Positions 8,012 to 16,050 of a DNA stretch of 64,000 bases are shown in pieces. This DNA comes from Runella sp. (lineage in GTDB: Bacteria > Bacteroidota > Bacteroidia > Cytophagales > Spirosomataceae). The DNA is taken from contig NZ_JAIXST010000141.1 of the NCBI RefSeq assembly GCF_027484545.1, positions 1 to 64,000 on the forward strand. The letters run 5' to 3'. The notes under the pieces are model-generated. The model saw only the letters and a program-made list of their open reading frames with translations. It ran no database searches and had not been told where the DNA came from. The first letter of the stretch is position 1. The number at the start of each line of letters is the position of its first letter. The position numbers were made by a program, and so were the translations under genes.

Positions 8012-10588
8012 ATGGACTCCAGAAGAGATTTTCTCAAAAAAGCGGTTCTCCTTTCGGGTGGTACAAGTATTTGGGGTATGTTACCTGCCTCCATCCAAAA
8101 AGCATTGGAAATCAATCCGGCCCAAGGAAGCACCTATCTGGATGCCGAGCATATCGTGGTTTTGATGCAGGAAAACCGCTCTTTTGACCACTGTTTCGGC
8201 ACATTAAGGGGAGTAAGAGGCTACAACGACCCGCGTGCCATTACGTTGCCTAACAAAAATTTGGTATGGCTGCAACAAAACGCGGCAGGAGATACTTACG
8301 CGCCTTTCCGACTGGATATAAAAGATACCAAAGCTACGTGGATGAGTGCTCTTCCTCACTCGTGGGAAAATCAGGTAGATGCCCGTAACGACGGTAAATA
8401 CGACCGATGGCTGGATGTAAAAAAATCAGGCAACAAAGAATATGCTCCCATGCCTCTAACCATGGGTTATTACAACCGCGAAGACATTCCGTTTTACTAC
8501 GCGTTGGCCGACGCCTTTACCGTTTGTGACCAACATTTTTGTTCCTCGCTTACGGGAACCACTCCCAATCGCCTCTATCTCTGGACAGGTACCGTCCGCG
8601 AAAAGCCCAGCATTGAATCTAAAGCAAACGTCAGAAATTCCGACGTTGATTACGACGATTTAGCGCATTGGACTACTTTTCCCGAACGATTGGAAAACAA
8701 CAATATATCGTGGAAAATTTACCAGAATGAACTGAGCCTTCCGATGGGTTTTAAGGATGAAGAAGAAGATTGGCTCGCCAACTTTACCGACAATCCAATT
8801 GAATGGTTTTCGCAATATAACGTCCGATTTTCAACCGGTTTTCAAAAATTCCTTGCTGCTCAAGCCAAACAATTGCCCAATGAAATAGCGGATTTAGAGC
8901 AGAAACTTAAGGCACTTCCCGAAACGGGCAAGGAAACGGAACTCGCACAAAAATTATTAAAATCAAAACGGGATTCGTTGGTTTTGGTAAAACAAGAACG
9001 GGAAAAATGGAGTCCCGAAAACTTTGAAAAACTCTCTCAACGAGAAAAGAACTTACACCAAAAAGCGTTTACAACTAATAGTAACGACCCTCATTACCAC
9101 GAGTTAACACAACTTCGCTACAAAGACGGTGATACCGAACGTGAAGTATCAATTCCCAAAGGAGATATTTTGCACCAACTCCGAGAAGATGTAAATAAGG
9201 GGAAATTGCCCACCGTCTCCTGGGTGGTTGCACCTTCCAACTTCTCCGACCACCCTGGTTCTCCCTGGTACGGTGCCTGGTATATTTCAGAAGTGATGGA
9301 TATTCTTACCAAAAATCCTGATGTCTGGAAAAAGACCATTTTCGTAGTTACTTACGACGAAAACGACGGATACTTTGACCACGTTCCACCTTTTGTTGCT
9401 CCTAAGTCTGACCTTTCAGATGGCTTAGTTTCCAAAGGTATCGACCCAAGCGTAGAACACGTCAGCATAGAGCAGGAAAATAAACGCAAAGAAGCAAGCG
9501 CTCAAAACAAGGGCAGAGCAGGTTCCATCGGATTGGGCTACCGTGTTCCAATGCTGATAGCCTCTCCTTGGAGTCGAGGAGGCTATGTCAACTCTCAGGT
9601 ATTCGATCATACATCGGTGTTGCAGTTTATGGAGCATTTTTTGAGTCATAAAACCAAGAAAAAAATTCAAGAAACTAACATAAGTGCTTGGCGGCGTACG
9701 GTTTGCGGAGATCTAACGTCAACATTCCGACCTTACAACGGCGAAGAAATCAAGTTACCGTCGTCGGTGGTCAAAGACAGTTTTATCCAAAGTGTCCACC
9801 AAGCCAAATTCAAAAAAGCACCTTCTAATTTTAAAAAACTGACTCCTGAGGAAATTGCGCAAATTAACCGTAATCCCTCCTCGTCACCGTTGCTGCCTCA
9901 GCAAGAACAGGGCATTCGTCTGGCGTCGCCTCTCCCCTATCAGCTTTATACCGAAGGAAAATTGAGTGATGATAAAAAGTCATTTCAAATTAAATTGAGT
10001 GCTCAAAACGAAATTTTCGGCAAAAATGCCGCAGGCTCACCCTTCCACATATACGCACCCGGCAAATACCGTAAAAATAAAGACACCGCCTTTGAAGATA
10101 TAAGGGCGTGGTCTTACGCAGTAAGTGCAGGCGATACGTTGACCGATACCTGGCCACTTCAAAATTTCGAAAATGACACGTATCACCTTTGCGTATATGG
10201 CCCAAACGGTTACTTCCGCGAATACCGAGGCAACACCAATAACCCACCATTGACAGTTCAATGCGATTACCAACGTTTAAGCCCTCAGGCAAAACAATTG
10301 ACGGGAAATATTGAATTAAAACTGTGCAACCTTGACTCACAACGGAAGTTGAAAGTAGAGATAACCGACAATGCTTACAAGAAAGGTACTCAATCTAAAA
10401 CACTCGACATTGTTACCCACAAAGGAAGCATGCTTACAGTACTTCTTGATCTTAAAGCAAGCTTTGGTTGGTACGACTTCAGTGTTAAAGCAGAAGGTTT
10501 TGAAGCCTTTGAACAACGTTTTGCGGGAAGAGTGGAAACGGGCAAAGAATCGTTCAGCGATCCTTTAATGGGAAGAATTGAGATATAA
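8012..10588 (+). CDS. Tat-exported phosphocholine-specific phospholipase C
   Basis: The 858-residue protein belongs to the bacterial PlcH/PlcN family (PF04185 phosphoesterase plus C-terminal DUF756 repeats). The N-terminus SRRDFLKKAVLLSGG is a twin-arginine signal. The phosphoesterase domain (about 45-560) opens with EHIVVLMQENRSFDHCFGTLRG, the metal-binding and catalytic region of this family, and includes LTGTTPNRLYLWTG, VVTYDENDGYFDHVPPF and DHTSVLQF. Two beta-rich domains follow at about 640-750 and 755-850. These enzymes cleave phosphatidylcholine or sphingomyelin headgroups in the periplasm or outside the cell. Length agrees with the family (700-860). It could equally act on other choline or phosphate esters. 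It is followed by a bidirectional terminator. Confidence 0.93.
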   Translation: MDSRRDFLKKAVLLSGGTSIWGMLPASIQKALEINPAQGSTYLDAEHIVVLMQENRSFDHCFGTLRGVRGYNDPRAITLPNKNLVWLQQNAAGDTYAPFRLDIKDTKATWMSALPHSWENQVDARNDGKYDRWLDVKKSGNKEYAPMPLTMGYYNREDIPFYYALADAFTVCDQHFCSSLTGTTPNRLYLWTGTVREKPSIESKANVRNSDVDYDDLAHWTTFPERLENNNISWKIYQNELSLPMGFKDEEEDWLANFTDNPIEWFSQYNVRFSTGFQKFLAAQAKQLPNEIADLEQKLKALPETGKETELAQKLLKSKRDSLVLVKQEREKWSPENFEKLSQREKNLHQKAFTTNSNDPHYHELTQLRYKDGDTEREVSIPKGDILHQLREDVNKGKLPTVSWVVAPSNFSDHPGSPWYGAWYISEVMDILTKNPDVWKKTIFVVTYDENDGYFDHVPPFVAPKSDLSDGLVSKGIDPSVEHVSIEQENKRKEASAQNKGRAGSIGLGYRVPMLIASPWSRGGYVNSQVFDHTSVLQFMEHFLSHKTKKKIQETNISAWRRTVCGDLTSTFRPYNGEEIKLPSSVVKDSFIQSVHQAKFKKAPSNFKKLTPEEIAQINRNPSSSPLLPQQEQGIRLASPLPYQLYTEGKLSDDKKSFQIKLSAQNEIFGKNAAGSPFHIYAPGKYRKNKDTAFEDIRAWSYAVSAGDTLTDTWPLQNFENDTYHLCVYGPNGYFREYRGNTNNPPLTVQCDYQRLSPQAKQLTGNIELKLCNLDSQRKLKVEITDNAYKKGTQSKTLDIVTHKGSMLTVLLDLKASFGWYDFSVKAEGFEAFEQRFAGRVETGKESFSDPLMGRIEI

Positions 10589-10607
10589 TCTAAGCAGAGT
10601 TAAAACT

Positions 10608-10645
10608 AAAAAGGGTTAGGAAGTCGTAGCTTCTTAACCCTTTTT
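10608..10645. terminator. Bidirectional terminator between phospholipase C and yidC
   Basis: The arms AAAAAGGGTTAGGAAG (10608-10623) and CTTCTTAACCCTTTTT (10630-10645) are complementary apart from one internal mismatch, with a six-base loop. A-runs and T-runs flank the stem, so it can work for both convergent genes. Confidence 0.85.
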
Positions 10646-10659
10646 AGCAAAACTTATTA

Positions 10660-10694
10660 ACCGTAAACAGTCTACTGTAAACTGCCCACTATTT
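10660..10694. repeat. Heptamer-phased degenerate repeat at the yidC 3' end
   Basis: The sequence reads in sevens as ACCGTAA, ACAGTCT, ACTGTAA, ACTGCCC, ACTATTT. The yidC stop codon (CTA at 10689-10691 on the plus strand) falls inside the last unit. Confidence 0.6.
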
Positions 10695-12563
10695 TTTCTT
10701 CGTTTGTTTTTTTGCTTCTACTTGCTTTTTAGCATCTTCTGCCTGTTTTTTGGCATCTTCGGCGGCTCTCATGGAGCGTTCCAAAATATCCGAAAACTTC
10801 GATTTCTTTTTCTCACCCGAAGCAATTTTCTTACGGTTTTCTTCCAAAATCTTACGGATTTTATCATCATTGACAAAACGACGGATAATTTGCTGCTGAA
10901 GAATCGTAACTACGTTTGAAACCAGATAGTAAAAGCTTAATCCCGCAGGGAAAGAGTTCATAATAAACATAAACATCACGGGCATGAAGTACGTCAGCAT
11001 CTTCATATCTGGCATACCGGGCTGCTGCACCTGCGTTGGCGTGATTTGGTTGTTGTACCACGCATACACCAACTGAGATATCGTCATGGCCAAGGTGAAA
11101 ATACTTACGTGTGCTCCATAAAAGGGAATCGAGAAAGGCAGTTTGATAGGAGCATCGTAGGTAGAAAGGTCACTCGCCCAAAGAAACGCCTCCTGACGAA
11201 GTTCTATTAAGTTAGGAAACAAAAAGAACAATGACATTAAAATAGGCATCGTAGCCAAAACAGGAATACAACCGCTTAATGGACTCACCCCTACCTGCTG
11301 ATACAATTTCATTTGCTCTTGCTGCATCTTGGCAGCATCATCTCCTACTTTCTCTTTGAGAATCGCCAATTCAGGAGCAAGCATCCGCATTTTGGCCATA
11401 CTTACGTACGATTTATACACGAGCGGCGTCATCAACAACTTCACAATCAATACCAGTACGATAATCAACACCCCGTAATTGAGGAAATATTTTTCCAGGA
11501 AGTTGAACATAGGCACAAAGAAAAACTTGTTAAGCGGCCTTAGGAAAGCATATCCCAAATCTACGTTATCGCCAAAATCCGGGGCAGCTTTCACATCTTT
11601 GACAATCTGGTAGTCATTTGGGCCAAAGAACAATTGAAAATTACCTTTTCCAGCTTTCAGGTCAGCAGTGGCAATGGAACCTTCACTCTGCATCGTTTTG
11701 ATGTAGGTAGTATCAGTTGCATCCACCAGCGATTTAAGCGTTACGTTGCTCAAGCCTGCGTTTTTCGTGATAAAAGCCGTTAAGAAATATTTGTTTTTGT
11801 GAGAAAACCACGAAACAGGTTTCTCAATTTTATCCTCTACGTTATCGCTTTGTCCACGACCAATATCAGACAGACTTCCGTCGGCGTAGTAATTGGTAGT
11901 TACTACTTTACGGTTTTCAGCCATGTCATTCTCCAATTGTTTGAGTTTGTCCTGCCATATCAGGCGAGTAGGCTCATTTTTGACGAATCCATCCAATCCT
12001 ACCAACTGCACGTCGTAATCAATCAAATAACCGCTTCCCTGCACTGTGTAGGTCTGTTCAACATATTGATTAGGGCCTAAAGGCAAACGGAAACTGATTT
12101 TAGCAGATTTGCCGGCAGTAATTGTTTGGCTCTTGTCATCGGTAGTAAAGTATAAATCTGCAAGATTGACCGTTCCTTTATTGGTAGGCAGTTCAAGATT
12201 AAATTTACTGCTTTGTTCGTCAATTAAATACAAAGGTTGTTTTTGGTACGTTTTGTATTTTTTGAGCAACACCTCTTTTACATTTCCCCCTCTGGTACTG
12301 AACGTAAGTTTTACATCCTCATTTTCAACAACAATGTCTTGGGCAGTACCTTGTGTTGCAGCCGCAAAATCTCCGTAGGCTGCTTTAGCAGCTACTGAAT
12401 CTAACTGCCTTACAGCTTGAGGCGCTGCAACGGCAGTATTGGATTTGTTTTTGACTTGGCTTGCGGGATTGGGCTTTGTGGGTTCGGGACTCGGGACAAG
12501 CAACTGATATCCAATCAGCATCGTCATAATCAGCACTAATCCAATGATTTGATTTCTCTCCAT
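10689..12563 (-). CDS. yidC: Membrane protein insertase YidC
   Basis: The 624-residue protein inserts proteins into the inner membrane, alone or with SecYEG. The N-terminal signal-anchor (NQIIGLVLIMTMLIGYQLL) is followed by a Thr/Ala-rich linker, the large periplasmic beta domain (about 75-345) and the conserved Oxa1/YidC membrane core from about 365, including LLMTPLVYKSYVSMAKMRML and QVGVSPLSGCIPVLATMPI. The cytoplasmic tail is Lys-rich (AKKQAEDAKKQVEAKKQ), usual for the family. Start is the ATG in front of the signal-anchor. A heptamer-phased repeat lies directly upstream, and a possible promoter box sits at 12690-12697. Confidence 0.97.
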   Translation of the reverse strand: MERNQIIGLVLIMTMLIGYQLLVPSPEPTKPNPASQVKNKSNTAVAAPQAVRQLDSVAAKAAYGDFAAATQGTAQDIVVENEDVKLTFSTRGGNVKEVLLKKYKTYQKQPLYLIDEQSSKFNLELPTNKGTVNLADLYFTTDDKSQTITAGKSAKISFRLPLGPNQYVEQTYTVQGSGYLIDYDVQLVGLDGFVKNEPTRLIWQDKLKQLENDMAENRKVVTTNYYADGSLSDIGRGQSDNVEDKIEKPVSWFSHKNKYFLTAFITKNAGLSNVTLKSLVDATDTTYIKTMQSEGSIATADLKAGKGNFQLFFGPNDYQIVKDVKAAPDFGDNVDLGYAFLRPLNKFFFVPMFNFLEKYFLNYGVLIIVLVLIVKLLMTPLVYKSYVSMAKMRMLAPELAILKEKVGDDAAKMQQEQMKLYQQVGVSPLSGCIPVLATMPILMSLFFLFPNLIELRQEAFLWASDLSTYDAPIKLPFSIPFYGAHVSIFTLAMTISQLVYAWYNNQITPTQVQQPGMPDMKMLTYFMPVMFMFIMNSFPAGLSFYYLVSNVVTILQQQIIRRFVNDDKIRKILEENRKKIASGEKKKSKFSDILERSMRAAEDAKKQAEDAKKQVEAKKQTKKK

Positions 12564-12576
12564 TTGTTTGGTTTAT

Positions 12577-12628
12577 ACGTTATTTGTAATTCGTTATCCG
12601 TAAATCTGTTATCCGCATATCCGTAAAT
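12577..12628. repeat. Degenerate 7-8 bp repeat upstream of yidC
   Basis: Units read ACGTTAT, TTGTAAT, TCGTTAT, CCGTAAA, then TCTGTTAT, CCGCATAT, CCGTAAAT. The element shares the style of the other heptamer repeats in the window but drifts to an eight-base period. Confidence 0.5.
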
Positions 12629-12689
12629 TTGATTATCATCGTTTCTCAATTAACGGTTAACATTTAACTCTCTTTTCAGAAAGCGGCTG

Positions 12690-12697
12690 CAAAGTTA
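12690..12697 (-). promoter_or_regulatory. -7 box for yidC
   Basis: The plus strand reads CAAAGTTA, giving TAACTTTG on the minus strand, an exact TAnnTTTG match. It lies 127 bp upstream of the yidC ATG; the repeat at 12577-12628 would be in the leader. Confidence 0.45.
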
Positions 12698-12798
12698 GTG
12701 AGTTTTCAAGAATTCGCACTTGAAGGATGGATAAGCGGTCATATTTTAGTAAAAAAATAACGTATTCGATTAAAAAATCAACAAATGGAAAAATTTTC

Positions 12799-12829
12799 TT
12801 GACACAATCGCGTTTTAGAGTTATAATTG
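12799..12829 (+). promoter_or_regulatory. rho promoter matching both sigma70 and Bacteroidota patterns
   Basis: TTGACA (12799-12804), a 17-bp spacer and TATAAT (12822-12827) form a perfect proteobacterial sigma70 consensus. The same stretch read the Bacteroidota way gives TTG, 20 bp, then TATAATTG, one mismatch from TAnnTTTG. It points toward rho, 170 bp downstream. Confidence 0.6.
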
Positions 12830-12834
12830 CAAAA

Positions 12835-13004
12835 CAATTCTGACAGTTCGCGGCTATAATCTGATACTATTTCACCCAAACGCCGCCTCTCTAGTTCAGT
12901 GCAAGCTATCATCCTAATAATTTCTCGGGTTACTCTCAAATTGTTAAATATCTAATAATAAACAATCTCCTTGCGTAAAGGCTCTCTTTACCTTTCCTTT
13001 ATTT
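12835..13004 (+). promoter_or_regulatory. Long C-rich 5' leader of rho, possible rut-like autoregulatory region
   Basis: If transcription starts near 12834, the leader is about 170 nt. By eye, 12861-13000 has roughly 37 C against 15 G, with many pyrimidine-C steps (CACCCAAACGCC, CTCTCTTTACC, TTACTCTCAA). C-rich, G-poor unstructured RNA is what Rho's primary site binds, and rho is autoregulated by leader termination in E. coli. Function here is inference. Confidence 0.4.
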
Positions 13005-14789
13005 ATGCTCAGCATTGACGATCTGAACCTTAAACTCTTGTCGGAGTTACGGGTACTTGCCGAACAAATCGGTATCAAAGACCAAAATAAGTATTCTAAA
13101 AAAGACCTGATTAACAAAATTTTAGAACAGCAGTCAGCCACCGCGGCTGTCGCCGCTAAACCTGTGCCAACAGCAGCTCCCTCAAAGCGTCCACGAAAAC
13201 CGGCTGAACCCGTAGCGGTTGCGCCTCTTAAAAAATCGCAACCATTACCCGAAGTTTCCATGTCGGTTTCGGCTCAGGAAGCGGCCGATAAACGTTCTAG
13301 ACGTCAACGTATTCATAAACCCGCTGAGCCGTCGTTGTTTGGCTCGATTCCCGAACCCGTAGAACTACAGGAAGAAGTTGCAGTGACTGAGGCAGAATCC
13401 GTACAACCGACAGAGCCGGCTTTCATTTCAGAAGAACTTGTTCTTTCTGCTTTGTTAGAAGAAGATTTTAATGATTCTAAAATAGATTTGCCAGAAGAGG
13501 AGTTTTTGGATACTTCTTTTATTACAGAAAGTCTCGAAGCTGACATTTCTTCGGAATCCGAACCGGAAACACCTAAAAACGGAGAGCGGCCTGTCGAAGA
13601 ACGCCCTCGTGAATACCGCGATGATTATCAAAACAAAATCAAACGTCAGTATAACAACTACGTAAAAGAATTTGATGGCCTCATCGTAAATGAAGGAGTT
13701 CTTGAAATCATGTCCGACGGCGGATATGGATTTTTGCGCTCCGCAGATTATAATTATTTAGCCAGTCCCGATGATATTTATGTATCACCGTCACAAATCA
13801 AATTATTTGGTTTGAAAACGGGAGATAGCATTCGCGGCTCGGTTCGTCCTCCCAAAGAAGGTGAAAAGTATTTTGCGTTGCTACGCGTCGAAACTGTCAA
13901 CGGAAAAACAACGGAAGAAATTCGTGACCGTATTCCTTTTGAATACCTGACACCTTTATTTCCCGAAGAACATATCAAATTGAGTGGCAAAAACAGCAAT
14001 TATTCAGCTCGTATTTTGGACTTGTTTGCCCCAATCGGGAAAGGACAGCGCGGGATGATTGTGGCACAGCCTAAAACGGGCAAAACGGTACTGCTCAAAG
14101 AAATAGCCAACGCAATCACTCGTAATCACCCCGAAATCTACCTCATCATTCTCCTCATTGACGAACGTCCTGAGGAGGTTACCGATATGCAGCGAAGCGT
14201 GAGAGCCGAGGTAATTTCATCCACTTTTGATGAGCAGGCCGACCGCCACGTAAAAGTGACCGGAATGGTGTTGGAAAAAGCAAAACGAATGGTAGAATGC
14301 GGTCATGACGTTGTTATCCTTCTGGATTCTATTACCCGTCTGGCACGTGCCTACAATACCGTTACTCCTGCATCAGGTAAAATTCTTTCGGGTGGGGTAG
14401 ATGCCAATGCCTTACATAAACCAAAACGATTCTTTGGTGCAGCACGTAACGTTGAAAATGGCGGCTCGCTCACCATCATCGCTACGGCACTGATTGATAC
14501 TGGTTCTAAAATGGACGAAGTAATCTTTGAAGAATTCAAAGGTACGGGTAACATGGAACTTCAATTGGATCGTCGTTTGGCCAACAAACGTGTATATCCT
14601 GCCGTGGATGTCAACGCTTCGGGTACACGCCGCGAAGATTTACTCCTCGACAAGGAAACTCTCCAACGTATGTGGATATTACGTAAGTATCTTTCAGACA
14701 TGAATCCCAACGAAGCAATGGACTTTTTGCTGGAACGCATGAAAGGTACGCGTAGTAATGAAGAGTTCCTGATTTCGATGAACCGCTAA
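13005..14789 (+). CDS. rho: Transcription termination factor Rho
   Basis: The 594-residue protein is a hexameric RNA helicase that releases transcripts. Residues 1-43 form the Rho_N SAP-like domain ([12 protein letters not shown]...KKDLINKIL). Residues 44 to about 215 are an acidic, Pro/Glu-rich insertion of low complexity, typical of Bacteroidota Rho. The RNA-binding domain follows ([24 protein letters not shown]), then the RecA-like ATPase with P-loop QPKTGKT near residue 358, Walker B region [17 protein letters not shown]-loop [21 protein letters not shown] and R-loop SGTRREDLL. All helicase motifs are intact. E. coli Rho is 419 residues; the excess is the insertion. The gene stands alone with its own promoter and terminator. 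Confidence 0.98.
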   Translation: MLSIDDLNLKLLSELRVLAEQIGIKDQNKYSKKDLINKILEQQSATAAVAAKPVPTAAPSKRPRKPAEPVAVAPLKKSQPLPEVSMSVSAQEAADKRSRRQRIHKPAEPSLFGSIPEPVELQEEVAVTEAESVQPTEPAFISEELVLSALLEEDFNDSKIDLPEEEFLDTSFITESLEADISSESEPETPKNGERPVEERPREYRDDYQNKIKRQYNNYVKEFDGLIVNEGVLEIMSDGGYGFLRSADYNYLASPDDIYVSPSQIKLFGLKTGDSIRGSVRPPKEGEKYFALLRVETVNGKTTEEIRDRIPFEYLTPLFPEEHIKLSGKNSNYSARILDLFAPIGKGQRGMIVAQPKTGKTVLLKEIANAITRNHPEIYLIILLIDERPEEVTDMQRSVRAEVISSTFDEQADRHVKVTGMVLEKAKRMVECGHDVVILLDSITRLARAYNTVTPASGKILSGGVDANALHKPKRFFGAARNVENGGSLTIIATALIDTGSKMDEVIFEEFKGTGNMELQLDRRLANKRVYPAVDVNASGTRREDLLLDKETLQRMWILRKYLSDMNPNEAMDFLLERMKGTRSNEEFLISMNR

Positions 14790-14831
14790 GAAAATCATAT
14801 CAATCCAAATCGATTGTGAACTTTACTATTC

Positions 14832-14866
14832 AAATCCCCAAGCCTGAAAATGGTTTGGGAATTTTT
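14832..14866 (+). terminator. Intrinsic terminator after rho
   Basis: Arms AAATCCCCAAGCC (14832-14844) and GGTTTGGGAATTT (14852-14864) pair over 13 positions with one mismatch and one G-U, followed by a T-run. Confidence 0.8.
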
Positions 14867-15008
14867 TATTGCTCAAAAAACGTCTTCCAAAACTAAAATC
14901 TCTTAAACCGTTTAATAAAATCACAGATACAGGTATTTGATTAGGATGTTGAATTTTAGACTTTTACTTTGCCAATTAATCAAATCTTTCTAAGTTATCC
15001 AAGGTTTT

Positions 15009-15815
15009 ATGAAAAATGCGATTCACTTTTTCAGCTTTATCTTCTTGAGTGTAAGCCTCAACGCCCAAATGATAACTTTGCCTACTACTCCTACCAGTAA
15101 TCTGCCCGTAGATTTTACGATACGCACTTTTAATTTAGATGCGTATATCAACGCCAAGGTGGGACGCGTTGATAATGCCACGAATGGGAATATTTATCTT
15201 AATACTGGAGGCTATGACAATGGGAACGTCGGAATTGGCGTAAATGGAGCATTACCCGCTAAACTTACCATCAGAGAAGACTTCGCAACTGATACTCGAT
15301 TCAGAATTTTAGCCACCGACCTTTTCGGTCAAGTGCAGGGTTTGGAGTTGCGGGTAGAGGGCAACTCGGGAGATAAACACGCGCACATCATACAAAAGGA
15401 CAATGCCAATCTTTATTTAGGCACTAACAACCTAAATCGAATGTCTATCGCCGCCGGTGGCAATGTAGTTGTGGGAACTACAACACCCAATTCAAAATTG
15501 CAGATAGACGGCGATTTTTCACTCAATAAAAAACTGCTTGTCACAACAACGGGTGCTCTCAACAATCTTGACCGAACCGGTTCTTCCATCATCAAGTTTA
15601 CGGGTAGCGGTTCAGTTACTTTAACGGGAGTAGCAGGAGGTCAGGATGGAATGCTTCTCTATATTTATTCCAACGCAAGTACGACTCTCAATCTGACTGA
15701 TGAATCAGGCAGCTCTTTGGCAGCAAATCGTCTGAAAATGGGTGCTAACCAAACCATTACGGGCGTAGGCGGCTGCAGAACATCCTGCACACTCTCAGCC
15801 GTCACGCCGTGCTAA
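15009..15815 (+). CDS. Exported beta-rich protein, C-terminus frameshifted by a 67-bp insertion
   Basis: The frame as it stands gives 268 residues: a signal peptide ending VSLNAQ (residue 20), then a Gly/Asn/Thr-rich beta region with phrases such as NGNVGIGVNGALPAKLTI and GGNVVVGTTTPNSKLQIDG, which recall the stalk regions of tail-fibre-like and S74-peptidase-associated proteins. The last 15 residues (after TITGVGG) come from a 67-bp insertion. Removing one copy of a 31-bp direct repeat plus the 36 bp between the copies restores a frame that ends ATFVYDGDDDRWRLVSLQQ at 15900, the normal-looking end for such proteins. The protein may still be made with the altered tail. No enzymatic domain is visible; a surface structural role is a guess. 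Confidence 0.75.
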   Translation: MKNAIHFFSFIFLSVSLNAQMITLPTTPTSNLPVDFTIRTFNLDAYINAKVGRVDNATNGNIYLNTGGYDNGNVGIGVNGALPAKLTIREDFATDTRFRILATDLFGQVQGLELRVEGNSGDKHAHIIQKDNANLYLGTNNLNRMSIAAGGNVVVGTTTPNSKLQIDGDFSLNKKLLVTTTGALNNLDRTGSSIIKFTGSGSVTLTGVAGGQDGMLLYIYSNASTTLNLTDESGSSLAANRLKMGANQTITGVGGCRTSCTLSAVTPC

Positions 15816-15839
15816 CCAAACCATTACGGGCGTAGGCGG
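15742..15839 (+). repeat. 31-bp direct repeat flanking a 36-bp insert inside the exported-protein gene
   Basis: The same 31 bases, beginning GTGCTAACCAAACC and ending GGCGTAGGCGG, occur at 15742-15772 and 15809-15839. The 36 bp between them (15773-15808) resemble nothing else noticed in the window. Net gain is 67 bp, which shifts the frame. Confidence 0.95.
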
Positions 15840-16050
15840 TGCTACTTTTGTATATGATGGAGATGATGACCGCTGGCGATTGGTCTCGTTGCAACAATAA
15901 TAATTTCACCGATACACAGAATGTTGACAACAACATCCCAATCATAACTTCTCAATTATTATCTCGTCACATCTGCTCCACTTTTGGGCAACTCCTGCGC
16001 AGTTAGTATCTTTTGGAAAGTTTTGAAAAACTACCTCCGGATTAAAGCAG

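Larger units (their letters stand above)
12564..13004. other. Divergent control region between yidC and rho
   Basis: These 441 bp contain no plausible gene. From left to right they hold a degenerate repeat (12577-12628), a minus-strand -7 box (12690-12697), a consensus-like promoter for rho (12799-12829) and a long C-rich, G-poor leader of the rho message (about 12835-13004). Confidence 0.6.

Noticed and set aside
15773..15808. The 36-bp insert as a mobile element
   Set aside because: It is too short, has no inverted ends, and the 31-bp flanking repeat is much longer than usual target duplications.
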